Assembly: GCA_964581365.1 (NCBI GenBank)
Contig: CAZOOF010000037.1
Coordinates: 1 to 21,894, forward strand
DNA length: 21,894 nt
Direction of reading: 5' to 3'
From: JAITWN01 sp964581365
GTDB lineage: Bacteria > Pseudomonadota > Gammaproteobacteria > SZUA-140
Of the stretch, positions 8,608 through 16,195 are shown in pieces; the first letter of the stretch is position 1; every line of letters starts with the position of its first letter. Below the pieces are notes generated by a model, which saw nothing but the letters and a program-made list of their open reading frames with translations, was not told the DNA's origin and ran no database searches. The position numbers were made by a program, and so were the translations under genes.

Positions 8608-8623
8608 GGCGCCATGCGGCGTC
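8608..8623 (+). other. Small leader hairpin before the carrier-protein gene
   Basis: GGCGCC at 8608-8613 pairs with GGCGTC at 8618-8623 (six pairs, one G-U) around an ATGC loop. The loop holds an ATG (8614) in frame with the carrier-protein gene, but that codon has no Shine-Dalgarno, which argues against it being the start. A hairpin this small may be chance in GC-rich DNA. Confidence 0.3.
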
Positions 8624-8649
8624 GCCGATGGGTCCATCAGGGATTCACA

Positions 8650-8904
8650 ATGTCGAATATCGATCACATCAAGGCCATTCTTGACTCCACCCTCAACCTC
8701 GGCGGCCGCGCGTTCGCATTCACGCGGGAGACGCCCTTGCTGGGAGATTTGCCCGAACTCGACTCGATGGCGGTGGTCATGGTGCTGACCGGTATCGAGG
8801 AGCGCTTTGGCATCGTGATCGAGGACGACGAGGTCAGCGCCGAAACCTTCGAGACGGTGGGGAGCCTGGTCGATTTCATCGACGACAAGCTCGGGAACGC
8901 CTGA
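8650..8904 (+). CDS. Acyl carrier protein, exosortase A locus type
   Basis: An 84-residue acidic, four-helix acyl carrier protein. The phosphopantetheine site is S39 in LPELDSMAVVMVLTGIEE; the flanking D-S and hydrophobic helix II are typical, and the C-terminal FETVGSLVDFIDDKL is the usual helix III/IV region. It would be modified by a phosphopantetheinyl transferase in the cytoplasm and carry an acyl or aminoacyl group as a thioester. An upstream in-frame ATG at 8614 would add MRRRRWVHQGFT, which is basic and unlike the family; AGGGA at 8639-8643, six bases before ATG 8650, supports the short start. The gene leads its block and is joined to hydrolase 2 by TGATG. The divergently placed AMP ligase of block D is a plausible loading enzyme. 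Confidence 0.88.
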   Translation: MSNIDHIKAILDSTLNLGGRAFAFTRETPLLGDLPELDSMAVVMVLTGIEERFGIVIEDDEVSAETFETVGSLVDFIDDKLGNA

Positions 8905-9716
8905 TGCTGGAAGCGGGGTACCTGGAAGGGGAGCAGGGCCCGCTTTTCTACTTGCTGCACCCGCCGCGCAGTGCCCGCGCGCGGGGCGCCATTCTTTATG
9001 CCCACCCTTTCGCCGAAGAACTGAACAAATCCCGGCGCATGGTTGCACTGCAGGCGCGCCGGTTTGCCGAACTTGGCTATGCGGTCCTGGTGCCTGATCA
9101 GTTCGGCTGCGGGGACAGCGCCGGCGATTTCGGCGATGCGCGCTGGGAGATCTGGCAGAAGGATCTGGCCCGTCAGGCCGTCTGGTTGCAGGAGCGCTAT
9201 CCGGGGGCACTCACACTCTGGGGTCTGCGTAGCGGATGCCTGCTGCTCAGCGAACTGCTGCAGCGTCGAGCGATCGAGGCCGGGCGCATGCTCTGGTGGC
9301 AGCCGGTCATCGATGGCGAGCAGTATCTGGTGCAGTTCCTGCGCCTGCGCATGGCGGCAGCGATGATGAGTGGAAGCAAGGAAACGACCCGCGAGCTCAG
9401 GGAACGACTGGGTGGGGGAGAGGCGCTGGAAGTGGCGGGATATCTGCTGCACCCTCTCATGGCTGCGGCGCTGGCCGGAGCACGGCTCCTTCCTCCAGTG
9501 CATTCCTGCGTGGTGCACTGGTTCGACGTAGTCGCCGATGCCGATCCGGATCTCTCCCCGGCCGCGAAACGCCTCATCGAACGCTGGGCCGGAGAAGGTG
9601 TCGCTGTCGATGCGCAGGCAGTGTCCGGAGAGCCGTTTTGGGGGACCCAGGAAATCAGTGAGGTTCCGGAATTGATCGAGCGCGGTGCATCGGTCATGCA
9701 GGCGGGACGGGCATGA
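8904..9716 (+). CDS. Exosortase A system-associated hydrolase 2 (alpha/beta fold)
   Basis: A 270-residue alpha/beta-hydrolase-fold protein matching, from memory, the exosortase A system-associated 'hydrolase 2' family. Characteristic segments are AHPFAEELNKSRRM (33-46), DQFGCGDSAGDFGDARW (65-81) and the WWQPVIDGEQYLVQFLRLR region (about 135-155). At the nucleophile elbow it reads GLRSG (107-111), so Arg sits where a Ser nucleophile would be expected. It is therefore probably not a conventional serine hydrolase. Placed between the carrier protein (TGATG overlap) and hydrolase 1 (ATGA overlap), it may act on or bind a carrier-bound intermediate. No signal peptide, so cytoplasmic. Function of the family is not established. 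Confidence 0.88.
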   Translation: MLEAGYLEGEQGPLFYLLHPPRSARARGAILYAHPFAEELNKSRRMVALQARRFAELGYAVLVPDQFGCGDSAGDFGDARWEIWQKDLARQAVWLQERYPGALTLWGLRSGCLLLSELLQRRAIEAGRMLWWQPVIDGEQYLVQFLRLRMAAAMMSGSKETTRELRERLGGGEALEVAGYLLHPLMAAALAGARLLPPVHSCVVHWFDVVADADPDLSPAAKRLIERWAGEGVAVDAQAVSGEPFWGTQEISEVPELIERGASVMQAGRA

Positions 9717-10588
9717 ACGAACGCGCGCTCGTTTTTCACGTCGGCGGCGATGAGCTGGTCGGCATCGTTCACCCCGGTGCAGAGGATGCGGAGCGCGGCA
9801 TCATCGTCGTCGTCGGCGGACCTCAGTACCGGGTAGGCAGTCACCGGCAGTTTCTGCTGCTGGCGCGCCGTCTCGCTGCTGCAGATATCCCGGTATTCAG
9901 ATTCGACTACCGCGGCATGGGCGATGCCGCTGGAAGACCGCGGACATTCGAGGACATCAGCGAGGATCTGCGCGCCGCCATCGATGTCTTCATGGCCGAG
10001 CAGCCATCGCTGAAAAGCGTGGTGCTCTGGGGGCTGTGCGATGCCGCGTCGGCAGCGTTGATGTACGCGGGCGATGATCGTCGCGTCGATGGTCTGGTGC
10101 TGCTGAATCCCTGGGTGCGAACCGCCGAAGGTCAGGCGCGTGCGCGGCTGCGCCATTATTATCTGCAACGTTTCTTCAGCCGGGAGTTCTGGGCCGGGCT
10201 GATCCGCGGCCGCCGGCGCGTTTTTGCCTCCTTGCGCGATCTGTTGGCGTCGATCCGGCGCGCGCGCGCCGCTGCGCCAGATACTGACTCAGACACGGGT
10301 GACGAACTGCCCCGGCTGACCGGTACTCTGCCCGAACGCATGGCGGCAGGCTGGAAGCGCTTTTCCGGATCGGTACTGCTGATTCTCAGTGGCGATGATC
10401 TCACGGCGAGGGAATTCACTGACACGACGGCGCGCTCTCCGGCCTGGGAGGGTCTGCTGCAGGAGCGCAGGGTGAGCACATGCGAGCTTGCCGATGCCAA
10501 CCATACTTTTTCCCGGCACGATTGGCGTGAGCGCGTGACAGTCTGGACCCTGGACTGGCTGCGTCAGGGGCGGAGCGGCGTGCAATGA
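9713..10588 (+). CDS. Exosortase A system-associated hydrolase 1 (alpha/beta fold)
   Basis: A 291-residue alpha/beta-hydrolase-fold protein matching, from memory, the exosortase A system-associated 'hydrolase 1' family. It shows VVVGGPQYRVGSHRQF (32-47, oxyanion region), FRFDYRGMGDAAG (62-74) and WGLCDAASAAL (106-116). The elbow residue is C109, giving a possible Cys nucleophile. The triad could be completed by D228 or D229 in SGDD and H264 in ANHTF. A Cys-Asp-His centre would suit transfer or hydrolysis of a thioester, for example on the neighbouring carrier protein. A disordered, charged stretch around 183-200 separates cap and C-terminal strands. It overlaps both neighbours by ATGA. Whether it is a thioesterase, an acyltransferase or something else is open. 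Confidence 0.88.
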   Translation: MNERALVFHVGGDELVGIVHPGAEDAERGIIVVVGGPQYRVGSHRQFLLLARRLAAADIPVFRFDYRGMGDAAGRPRTFEDISEDLRAAIDVFMAEQPSLKSVVLWGLCDAASAALMYAGDDRRVDGLVLLNPWVRTAEGQARARLRHYYLQRFFSREFWAGLIRGRRRVFASLRDLLASIRRARAAAPDTDSDTGDELPRLTGTLPERMAAGWKRFSGSVLLILSGDDLTAREFTDTTARSPAWEGLLQERRVSTCELADANHTFSRHDWRERVTVWTLDWLRQGRSGVQ

Positions 10589-11328
10589 GGTCAGGATTCG
10601 AGGAGGGCTGGCGCCGGCGCTTCATCGAGCGCGGCAGCCGCTTCGATGACGACGCCGCGATCGCCGGCTGGACCGATGCCGGTCTGGCAGCCCGGATGAG
10701 GAGTTTCCAGCGGTCATGGCCCGGTGATGCGCCGGGCGCGCTATGGGTCGATGCGGGTTGCGGCGCCGGCAGCTATACACGCTACCTCGCCGCAGCGGGT
10801 CTGCGCGTCATCGGGCTCGACTATTCACTGCCCTCGGTGCAGAAGGCGCGCGAGCGCAGTCCGTGCGAGATCGTCTGGGCCGTGAGCGATGTTCGCCGGC
10901 TGCCCCTGCCCGCGGGCAGGGCGGACGGAGTGATGTGCTTCGGAGTGCTGCAGGCGCTGGATGAGCCGGAGGCGGCGATTGCCGAACTGATGAGCACGGT
11001 TCGCGCCGGTGGTCAGGTCTGGATCGATGCGCTGAATGCCGCCTGCCTGCCTACGCTCATCCGGCGCGCGATCGCGCGGCTGAGAGGGCGCCAGCTGGGG
11101 CTTCGTTATCATCGGGCTGCGGAGCTCGCTGAGCTGCTGCGGCGCCATGGCGCAGTCGAAGTGCGCATACGCAGGGTGCCGATACTTCCTTCCGCACTGG
11201 CGCGCTTCCAGCCGCTGGTCGAAAGCCGGGCCTTCCGTGGACTGTTTCGTATGCTCGGGCCGCTGGGCTCGCCGTTCGCGCACTCGGTACTCATATCGGC
11301 GCGCAGGGTGGGCGCGGCTCAATCCTGA
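10585..11328 (+). CDS. SAM-dependent class I methyltransferase
   Basis: A 247-residue class I methyltransferase of the UbiE/Methyltransf_11 type. Motif I, VDAGCGAGSYT (55-65), binds SAM; GLDYS (77-81) has the acidic residue that holds the ribose; VSDVRRLPLP and DGVMCFGVLQALDEPEAAI follow as motifs II and post-II. The C-terminal third is basic and less conserved and probably sets the substrate. It lies last in the carrier-protein block (ATGA overlap with hydrolase 1), so a methyl group could go onto the sugar or onto the carrier-bound group. Its last 10 bases overlap the opposing ATP-grasp/GNAT gene. Substrate cannot be inferred. Confidence 0.85.
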   Translation: MRSGFEEGWRRRFIERGSRFDDDAAIAGWTDAGLAARMRSFQRSWPGDAPGALWVDAGCGAGSYTRYLAAAGLRVIGLDYSLPSVQKARERSPCEIVWAVSDVRRLPLPAGRADGVMCFGVLQALDEPEAAIAELMSTVRAGGQVWIDALNAACLPTLIRRAIARLRGRQLGLRYHRAAELAELLRRHGAVEVRIRRVPILPSALARFQPLVESRAFRGLFRMLGPLGSPFAHSVLISARRVGAAQS

Positions 11329-13229
11329 GCGGAGACGTCATCGCCGACGCGCAGCACCGGGCGGGATGCATCATCGAGCGATACATGCGCCCAGGGCGCC
11401 TGTGTGGCGAACATGAGTTGCGCGCGTCCGAGGCAGATGAAGAGGCATTTGCCGGTAATGCGCGCGCCGAGGCGGCGATGGGCCGACAGTGACTCGGGCT
11501 TGAAGGCCGATATGCGGCTGCAGCTGCGGATGAAGCCGCGGGTATGGAGTTCTCTGTCGGCGGTTTCCCAGAGCCGGGCGAATACCGGGCTGTAGCGGCG
11601 TCCGGCGGCGACGAACACATCGAAGTCCCATACCGCTTTCCCGAGCGGCTGCGGGACGAAGGTGCAGCGCACTTCGTCTTCACGGTAGGCGCCTTCCACC
11701 CACCACATGAAACCTGCCAGCTCGCCATCGAGAAGCGCCGCAAGGCAGCGGCCGCCCTGGGAAAAGCGGCTGTCGATGCTGGCAGGCGCATGACCCATGC
11801 GCCTGAGCAGCGGATCGCCGGCGTGGATTTCGCGCACCTCGATGGCGGCGCCACGATGCGGCGGGACGAGCGGCCCGGCGCTCACCGGCTGGGACACCAG
11901 GTCGTACTTGATGATGCGGATGCGCCCGCGGCTCAACTGATCCACTCCCTGGGCCAGAAGATAGAGCGGGCCATTGATCCAGCCCAGGCTGCGGATGGTC
12001 GAGCTGAAACTGTCGCGGGTGCGCGCGCTGAACAGGCGCCGCAGTCTGGTCAGCACCCGCGCAGCGCTGCGCTGCGCCAGACGCAGCAGCGCGTGGCGGA
12101 ACGGCGCCTGATCACTTCGGTCCCAGTAGGCAAAACGCGGCTTCCAGGCCGGAGTCGCAGCGATATTGCGCATCCGCAAATGCAGCCACGACAGCGGGCT
12201 GCGCTCGGTATCGAACCAGATATGGGTTGCCGTCTGGGTTGGCGCCGGAAATGGTTTGCCGCACTGGTGCAGATACTCCAGCAGTGGCAGATCGACGCCG
12301 TTGGCGACGCAGCAATCCAGCCAGTAATCGGTGCGACCGAGGGTCGGCTCGATGATCCAGGGCAGGTCATCGGCATCGAGCTTCACTTCCAGCGATACCG
12401 GGCCGGAGAGCTTCAGGGGCGCGAAGAACCGCTGCGTCAGAGCCTGAGCTGCTGCGTGGGGGAAGGACTCGGCGGCCGTCGTCTGGCCCAGTCCCTGCGG
12501 TTTTGCCGCCAGCTTGCGACCGGCATAGGTGGCCAGAATTTCGCCGCGATCGAGATAGAAGGCCACGAACAGGTTGCGGCGGTCGTCACCTTCGATCCAG
12601 TGTTGCATCAGGAACGGCAGGGCCTTGGGATGCTCGGCGGCCAGCCGCTCGAGGTCCGCCTGGCTCCAGGCCAGGCGGACCTTGAAACCGGAGAGGGGAC
12701 GGGTCGGCTTGACGATACAGGGATAGCTGATGTCGGTATGGTCGCCGGCGGGTTCATTGCCGATTTCATGCAGGACCCGGCTGCGCGGATAGGGCAGATC
12801 GAAGGTCTGGCAGTGCGCTTCCAGTGATGCCTTGTCGAGGAGAGCCAGGATCTGCTCCCGGCAAGCGGCCCAGCTCAGGCGGTAAAGCCCATCCAGCTGG
12901 TCCCAGTGCCGGCCCACGGTTCGCACCATATTGTCATTGGTGAGAAACAGCACCGGTGGCTCATCGGCCGGCATCTGCCCGCGCAGCTCGAGCAAGGCAT
13001 CGATCAGGCCCGGACCGTTGATGTCCCCGGCATAGTGAATCCTTGCGAGCCGGGTGCGGCAACCCGGCAGATCGCGGTCGGCCTCGAGCGCGTGAACGGG
13101 CACGCCGGCATGGCCGAGCGAGCGCACCAGCGCCAGCCCATGGACGCAGAGGCCAACGACTACTGCCGGAACGGAAAAGGACTGACCGGACACCGGCGGC
13201 ATCGATCCTGCGGAGACCGGTTCAGACAA
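11319..13229 (-). CDS. ATP-grasp / GNAT acetyltransferase fusion protein
   Basis: A 636-residue two-domain protein. Residues ~18-430 are ATP-grasp: the pre-grasp domain begins VPAVVVGLCVHGLALVRSLG (20-39), YPCIVKP (169-175) holds an ATP-binding Lys (K174), and the metal-binding strand reads EPTLGR (294-299), with Thr where most relatives have Asn (E-x-N-x-R). Residues ~462-605 look like a GNAT acyltransferase, ending in SLSAHRRLGAR (580-590), similar to the GNAT S-x-x-x-H/Y-x-x-x-GF acetyl-CoA end. Activation of a carboxylate and N-acylation would thus be joined in one protein. The longest frame starts at TTG 13229, overlapping the decarboxylase end by eight bases; ATG 13202 (residue 10) is a credible alternative. 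GNAT assignment is weaker than ATP-grasp. Confidence 0.8.
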   Translation of the reverse strand: MSEPVSAGSMPPVSGQSFSVPAVVVGLCVHGLALVRSLGHAGVPVHALEADRDLPGCRTRLARIHYAGDINGPGLIDALLELRGQMPADEPPVLFLTNDNMVRTVGRHWDQLDGLYRLSWAACREQILALLDKASLEAHCQTFDLPYPRSRVLHEIGNEPAGDHTDISYPCIVKPTRPLSGFKVRLAWSQADLERLAAEHPKALPFLMQHWIEGDDRRNLFVAFYLDRGEILATYAGRKLAAKPQGLGQTTAAESFPHAAAQALTQRFFAPLKLSGPVSLEVKLDADDLPWIIEPTLGRTDYWLDCCVANGVDLPLLEYLHQCGKPFPAPTQTATHIWFDTERSPLSWLHLRMRNIAATPAWKPRFAYWDRSDQAPFRHALLRLAQRSAARVLTRLRRLFSARTRDSFSSTIRSLGWINGPLYLLAQGVDQLSRGRIRIIKYDLVSQPVSAGPLVPPHRGAAIEVREIHAGDPLLRRMGHAPASIDSRFSQGGRCLAALLDGELAGFMWWVEGAYREDEVRCTFVPQPLGKAVWDFDVFVAAGRRYSPVFARLWETADRELHTRGFIRSCSRISAFKPESLSAHRRLGARITGKCLFICLGRAQLMFATQAPWAHVSLDDASRPVLRVGDDVSAQD

Positions 13230-14457
13230 GGATTTCCGCCGGCTCAGGGTGGCTCAGGAAGCGGGTCGGACTGGCGGTGTAGCCATAGGCGCCCGACTGG
13301 AAGACGACCACCAGATCGCCGATATCGGCGCGCGCCATGTCCATCTGCTGGGCGAGCACGTCGAGCGGCGTGCACAGCGGTCCGACCACATTGACGCGTT
13401 CGCGTTCTCCGCCGCGCACCCGGTTGCCGATGACGACCGGGTAATTCTTGCGGATCACCTGCCCGAAGTTGCCGGAAGCGGCGAGATGATGGTGCAGTCC
13501 GCCATTGGTGACGAGGAAGACCTGCCCGCGCGACTCCTTGCGGTCGAGAATCTCGGCGACATAGATGCCCGCCTCGCCCACCAGATAGCGGCCGAGCTCG
13601 ATGATGACGGAGGCCTGCGGCAGCCGCGCCTTGAGCTCAGGCAGGCGCTGCTGCAGGTGCGCGGCGATCGGCTCGAGATCGAGGGGGCGCTCACCGGGGA
13701 AGTAGGGGATGCCGAAGCCGCCGCCGATATTGAGAGTCTTTACCGGGCCGGGCGCGTCATCAGCCAGACGCAGCGCGAGCTCGATGGCAAGTCCCTGCGC
13801 TTCGACGATGGCTTCGGCGCGCAGGTTCTGCGAACCCGAGAAAATATGAAAGCCGCGGAAATGCAGGCCGAGCTCGCCGATCCGTTGCAGCATCCCGGGT
13901 ACGCGCTCGGCATCCACGCCGAAAGCTTTGGGTCCGCCTCCCATCTTCATGCCGGATGACTTCAGTTCGAAATCCGGGTTCACGCGCACGGCGACGCGCG
14001 GGGTGGCGCCCAGGTCCTCGCCGATGCGGGCGATGCGCTCCAGTTCGGTGAAGGACTCAAGGTTGACGGTGATGCCGGCGCGCACCGCAGCTTCCAGTTC
14101 AGCCGGGGATTTTCCGGGGCCGGCGAAGCTGATGTGCTCCGGTGCGACGCCGGAGTCGAGGGCTATTTGCAGTTCCCCGCCGGATGCGACGTCGAGTCCA
14201 TCGACCAGCGTTGCCATGTGACGCACCAGCTCCGGCATCGGGTTCGCTTTCATCGCATAATGAATCGAGATGTCTGCCGGCAGGTTCGCGCGCAGACGCC
14301 GCATGGTGTCGGTCATCACTGCCCGGTCGTAGGCGTAGAACGGCGTTCGGCCGAGGCGCGCCGCCAGCGCGGTCAGCGGTTGACCACCAATGAACAGGCA
14401 GTCGTTGCGGACCTCGAAGCGCTCCATCGGCGCATGTGTGGCTCGTGTTTCGCTCAT
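13222..14457 (-). CDS. PLP-dependent decarboxylase, exosortase A system-associated
   Basis: A 411-residue fold type III PLP enzyme of the diaminopimelate/ornithine decarboxylase superfamily, matching the exosortase A-associated subfamily. K70 in HYAMKANP binds PLP. HIFSGSQN (204-211), phosphate-binding GGGFG (245-249), ELGR (287-290), the dimer-site Cys in GPLCTPLD (C362) and GAYGYT (389-394) are all intact, so a working enzyme is expected. In these loci the gene goes with the acyl ligase, as here: its ATG overlaps the ligase stop by ATGA. Its substrate is not established; decarboxylation of a free or carrier-bound amino acid to an amine is the obvious possibility. A second Met at residue 11 could also start the protein, but the coupling favours the first. 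Confidence 0.93.
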   Translation of the reverse strand: MSETRATHAPMERFEVRNDCLFIGGQPLTALAARLGRTPFYAYDRAVMTDTMRRLRANLPADISIHYAMKANPMPELVRHMATLVDGLDVASGGELQIALDSGVAPEHISFAGPGKSPAELEAAVRAGITVNLESFTELERIARIGEDLGATPRVAVRVNPDFELKSSGMKMGGGPKAFGVDAERVPGMLQRIGELGLHFRGFHIFSGSQNLRAEAIVEAQGLAIELALRLADDAPGPVKTLNIGGGFGIPYFPGERPLDLEPIAAHLQQRLPELKARLPQASVIIELGRYLVGEAGIYVAEILDRKESRGQVFLVTNGGLHHHLAASGNFGQVIRKNYPVVIGNRVRGGERERVNVVGPLCTPLDVLAQQMDMARADIGDLVVVFQSGAYGYTASPTRFLSHPEPAEILV

Positions 14458-16037
14458 GAATCGTCCCCGAACAGATCGGCGAGGCCGGCCGCCAGCGCCT
14501 TGCGGTCGATCTTGCCGTTGGCATTGCGTGGCAGCGGGCTGGAGCTCAGTTCGATGTGGGCCGGGACCATATAGGCTGGTAGCGACGGGCGCATTGCGTC
14601 GAGCAGTCTGGCGGTGTCCAGCTCCGGGTCATGAGGCAGGCCCACCAGAACGATCGCCTGTCCCAGCTCTGGATGAGGAAGCCCAAAGGCGGCAGCTTCG
14701 GCCAGGAAGCCGGTCCCGTAGGCGATCTCCTCTATTTCGGTGGGGCTGACCCGGTAGCCCGATGTCTTGATCATCTCGTCGCGTCGTCCGACGAAGTAGA
14801 GAAAACCGTCCTCGTCCGCGCGCACCGTATCCCCGGACCACACGGCGATTTCGGGAAGCGGAAGTTCCGGGAGCTGTCCCGGCACCGGACGATAGCGCTC
14901 TGCCGTGCGCTGCGGGTCGTTCCAGTAGCCGAGTCCGACCAAGGGGCCTCGGTGTACCAGCTCGCCTGGTTCGCCGGGTGCGCAGAGACTGCCATCGGGG
15001 CGGACCACCATGATCTCGGCGTTGGGAATGGCCTTGCCTATCGAATCCGGGCGGCGATCGATCTCTTCCGGTGGCAGCCAGGTGGAGCGAAATGCTTCGG
15101 TCAGCCCGTACATCAGGAAGAACCGGGTAGCCGGCAGCCGCGAGCGCAGGGCATTCAGCGTCCTGCGCGGCATTGCGCCGCCTGAATTGGTGGCATAGCG
15201 CAGGCTGCGCGCCGCCGCCTCCGGCCATTCGAGGGCGGAAAGCTGGATCCACAGCGGCGGTACCGCTGCCAGACCGGTGATGCGCTCGCGTTCGACTGCG
15301 CGAATGACGTCCCGCGGCAGCAGATAGTTGAGCAGTGCCACGCTGGCCCCGGTGAGGAAGGCCGTGGTCAGCTGGCTGAGTCCATAGTCGAAGCTGAGCG
15401 GCAGCACTGACAGCAGGCGGTCTTCCGGCGAATTCTCCAGGTAGGTGCTGACGCTTTCGGCGCCGGCGATGAGGTTGCGGTGTGAGAGCACCACACCTTT
15501 GGGGCGGCCGGTACTGCCCGAGGTATAGAGAATCGCTGCCATGTCATTGTCGGCGCCGCTACTGGCGGGCGCCGGAACGCATCCAGACTCCTCCTGCCAG
15601 AGTTCCACCCGATAATGGCCTGCGGCGGGAGCGGGACGATCCACCAGCAGCACGGTCTGGAGGTCCGGGCACGCGGCCAGTACCGGCGCCAGCGCTGTCA
15701 GCCGCTCCGAGGAAGTGAGCAGCACGCGCACATTGCAGTCACGCAGGATATGCCCGACCTGCTCGGCCCGCAGCAGCGGGTTGACCGGAACGAAGACGCC
15801 GCCGGCGGCGGAGGCGCCGAACAGCGCGTGCACCGTTTCGAAACGCTTGTCGAGCCAGATCGCCACCCGATCGAGACGGCGCACTCCGGCAGCTCCCAGG
15901 CGGGAGGCGGCGCGTTCGACCGCTGCGGCCAGCTCCTCGTAGCTCTCGCCATTGCCGCGGTAACGCAGAGCAGGCGCGGAGGGCGTGCGGGACGCGCTGT
16001 GCAGGATGATCTGGTGAAGTCGGGTGATGGCGGTCAT
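14454..16037 (-). CDS. AMP-forming acyl-CoA ligase, exosortase A system-associated
   Basis: A 527-residue ANL-superfamily ligase. Core motifs: YTSGSTGRPKG (171-181), MYGLTE (308-313), SGD (400-402), the hinge segment GRRDEMIKTSGYRVSP (416-431) and NGKIDRK (506-512) with the C-terminal catalytic Lys. The 'NGKIDRK' ending and lack of a CoA-specific signature also fit enzymes that load carrier proteins. Paired with the PLP decarboxylase it matches the exosortase A system-associated ligase family. It could adenylate an amino acid or short acid and pass it to the carrier protein encoded at 8650-8904. It starts block D at ATG 16037, about 20 bases after a candidate TATGAT -10 on the same strand; the Shine-Dalgarno is weak. 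Confidence 0.93.
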   Translation of the reverse strand: MTAITRLHQIILHSASRTPSAPALRYRGNGESYEELAAAVERAASRLGAAGVRRLDRVAIWLDKRFETVHALFGASAAGGVFVPVNPLLRAEQVGHILRDCNVRVLLTSSERLTALAPVLAACPDLQTVLLVDRPAPAAGHYRVELWQEESGCVPAPASSGADNDMAAILYTSGSTGRPKGVVLSHRNLIAGAESVSTYLENSPEDRLLSVLPLSFDYGLSQLTTAFLTGASVALLNYLLPRDVIRAVERERITGLAAVPPLWIQLSALEWPEAAARSLRYATNSGGAMPRRTLNALRSRLPATRFFLMYGLTEAFRSTWLPPEEIDRRPDSIGKAIPNAEIMVVRPDGSLCAPGEPGELVHRGPLVGLGYWNDPQRTAERYRPVPGQLPELPLPEIAVWSGDTVRADEDGFLYFVGRRDEMIKTSGYRVSPTEIEEIAYGTGFLAEAAAFGLPHPELGQAIVLVGLPHDPELDTARLLDAMRPSLPAYMVPAHIELSSSPLPRNANGKIDRKALAAGLADLFGDDS

Positions 16038-16195
16038 GGTTCGCTTGGGTATGGCGCAGCGGCAATCATACCGCAGCGGCAGGGCGGGGTGATAACATGG
16101 CGGCTCGCCGGATCAACTTGCGACACAGGGCTGCCGACAAGTAGGGACGTAACCGAATCTCCGCAGGCACCGGGGATTCGCTGAACTGGACTGAC
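16038..16195. promoter_or_regulatory. Divergent promoter region between ligase and membrane-ligase genes
   Basis: A 158-base gap between divergent genes. On the minus strand TATGAT (complement of 16065-16070), with ATCACC (complement of 16088-16093) at 17-base spacing, is a fair sigma-70 candidate for block D. On the plus strand TGATAACAT (16090-16098) is a weak extended -10 candidate for block E; the two overlap. The ATG at 16196 has only a weak GGA (16188-16190). The downstream half of the gap holds the inverted repeat listed separately. No small gene was seen. Confidence 0.4.
16154..16180. repeat. 10-bp inverted repeat upstream of the membrane-ligase gene
   Basis: Left arm CGAATCTCCG (16154-16163) and right arm CGGGGATTCG (16171-16180) are complementary at 9 of 10 positions, the tenth being a G-U pair in RNA, around the 7-base loop CAGGCAC. 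It ends 15 bases before the ATG at 16196. No T-run follows, so it is not a standard terminator. It could be a leader hairpin affecting translation or a palindromic protein-binding site. Confidence 0.6.

Noticed and set aside
11544..12827. A 427-codon plus-strand open frame opposite the ATP-grasp/GNAT fusion
   Set aside because: Shadow composition; the opposite strand encodes a recognisable ATP-grasp domain.
16060..16075. Possible sigma-54 site (GGCA and GCA with correct GG-GC spacing)
   Set aside because: The -12 lacks the TT and the -24 lacks C and G after GGCA; matches of this quality are expected by chance at high GC.
16124..16149. CACAGGGC and GGGACG, resembling pieces of the c-di-GMP-I riboswitch core
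   Set aside because: The conserved AAA after GGGC, the P1b stem with GNRA loop and the GCAAAGC segment are missing, and spacing is too short; probably coincidence. A covariance-model search would settle it.
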